A stretch of 5,546 bases of DNA from Acidobacteriota bacterium (lineage in GTDB: Bacteria > Acidobacteriota > Blastocatellia > Pyrinomonadales > Pyrinomonadaceae), in contig JAIVJP010000035.1 of NCBI GenBank assembly GCA_020199975.1, forward strand, positions 1 to 5,546, in the 5' to 3' direction. Both the position numbers and the translations under genes were made by a program. Position 1 is the first letter of the stretch. Every line of letters begins with the position of its first letter. This document shows positions 5,449 through 5,546 of the stretch, piece after piece. The notes beneath the pieces are model-generated. The model saw only the letters and a list, made by a program, of their open reading frames with translations, searched no databases and had not been told where the DNA came from.

Positions 5449-5546
5449 ATGGAAGATCTAGGTTTCAATGCCAGCGGCGGCGTGCAGGCGAGTGCAGCTA
5501 ATATAGAAGAGAACGAGAAGGCTATAGACGATCGCGACTGGAAGAA
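5449..5546 (+). CDS. Possible N-terminus of an unidentified protein, cut by window end
   Basis: An open frame starts at ATG 5449 and runs 32 codons off the right edge. The peptide begins MEDLGFNASGGVQASAANIE and continues with a charged stretch (ENEKAIDDRDWK), with ordinary codon choice and no signal peptide. I recognise no family. The frame stays open upstream to 5362, which includes a GTG, and no ribosome-binding site precedes the ATG, so the true start is uncertain. It may be a fragment rather than an intact gene. Only 24 bases separate it from the divergent small ORF, so both are unlikely to be real in the form given. Confidence 0.3.
   Translation, partial: MEDLGFNASGGVQASAANIEENEKAIDDRDWK

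Overview
The window reads as a chromosomal stretch from a soil or sediment bacterium. My best guess is an Acidobacteriota (Blastocatellia-like) genome. This rests on remembered family resemblance only: a large secreted beta-propeller protein, a tiny secreted Lys/Pro-rich protein ending its signal in AFA-Q, and CACGAA-type intergenic repeats. No 16S or other diagnostic marker is present, so the placement is weak.

Left part (1-3442, plus strand): after a 152-base leader carrying three CACGAA units at exact 10-base spacing, there is a two-gene transcription unit. The first gene is a ThiF/MoeB/HesA-family adenylyltransferase (153-1208). Eight bases later comes a large exported protein (1217-3442) with beta-propeller blades followed by beta-sandwich domains. 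They are probably co-transcribed, but nothing in the sequence shows a functional link between a cytosolic E1-like enzyme and an exported propeller.

Middle (3443-3935): a gene-poor stretch with overlapping inverted repeats, then a very small secreted basic protein (3679-3882). Its start is fixed by a strong GAGGAGG ribosome-binding site. A stem-loop over its stop codon looks like a terminator serving both strands.

Right part (3933-5116, minus strand): a two-gene type II toxin-antitoxin operon of the RES-Xre family. The antitoxin (4604-5047) is followed by the NAD+-degrading RES toxin (4101-4604), with the stop and start fused as TAATG. A sigma70-like promoter lies upstream, and a perfect palindrome (GTGCCATCTGGCAC) over the predicted transcription start is a good autoregulatory operator candidate. 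Just downstream of the toxin, in the same reading frame, is a 48-codon relic resembling the C-terminal half of a RelE/ParE toxin. The locus therefore holds one intact toxin module next to the remains of another.

Right edge (5117-5546): no gene I recognise. There are two weak minus-strand small ORFs. The inner one ends in a TAATG fusion with the antitoxin start. There is also a cluster of direct and inverted repeats (5336-5424) and a plus-strand ORF running off the window. I saw no RNA genes, CRISPR array or insertion sequence.
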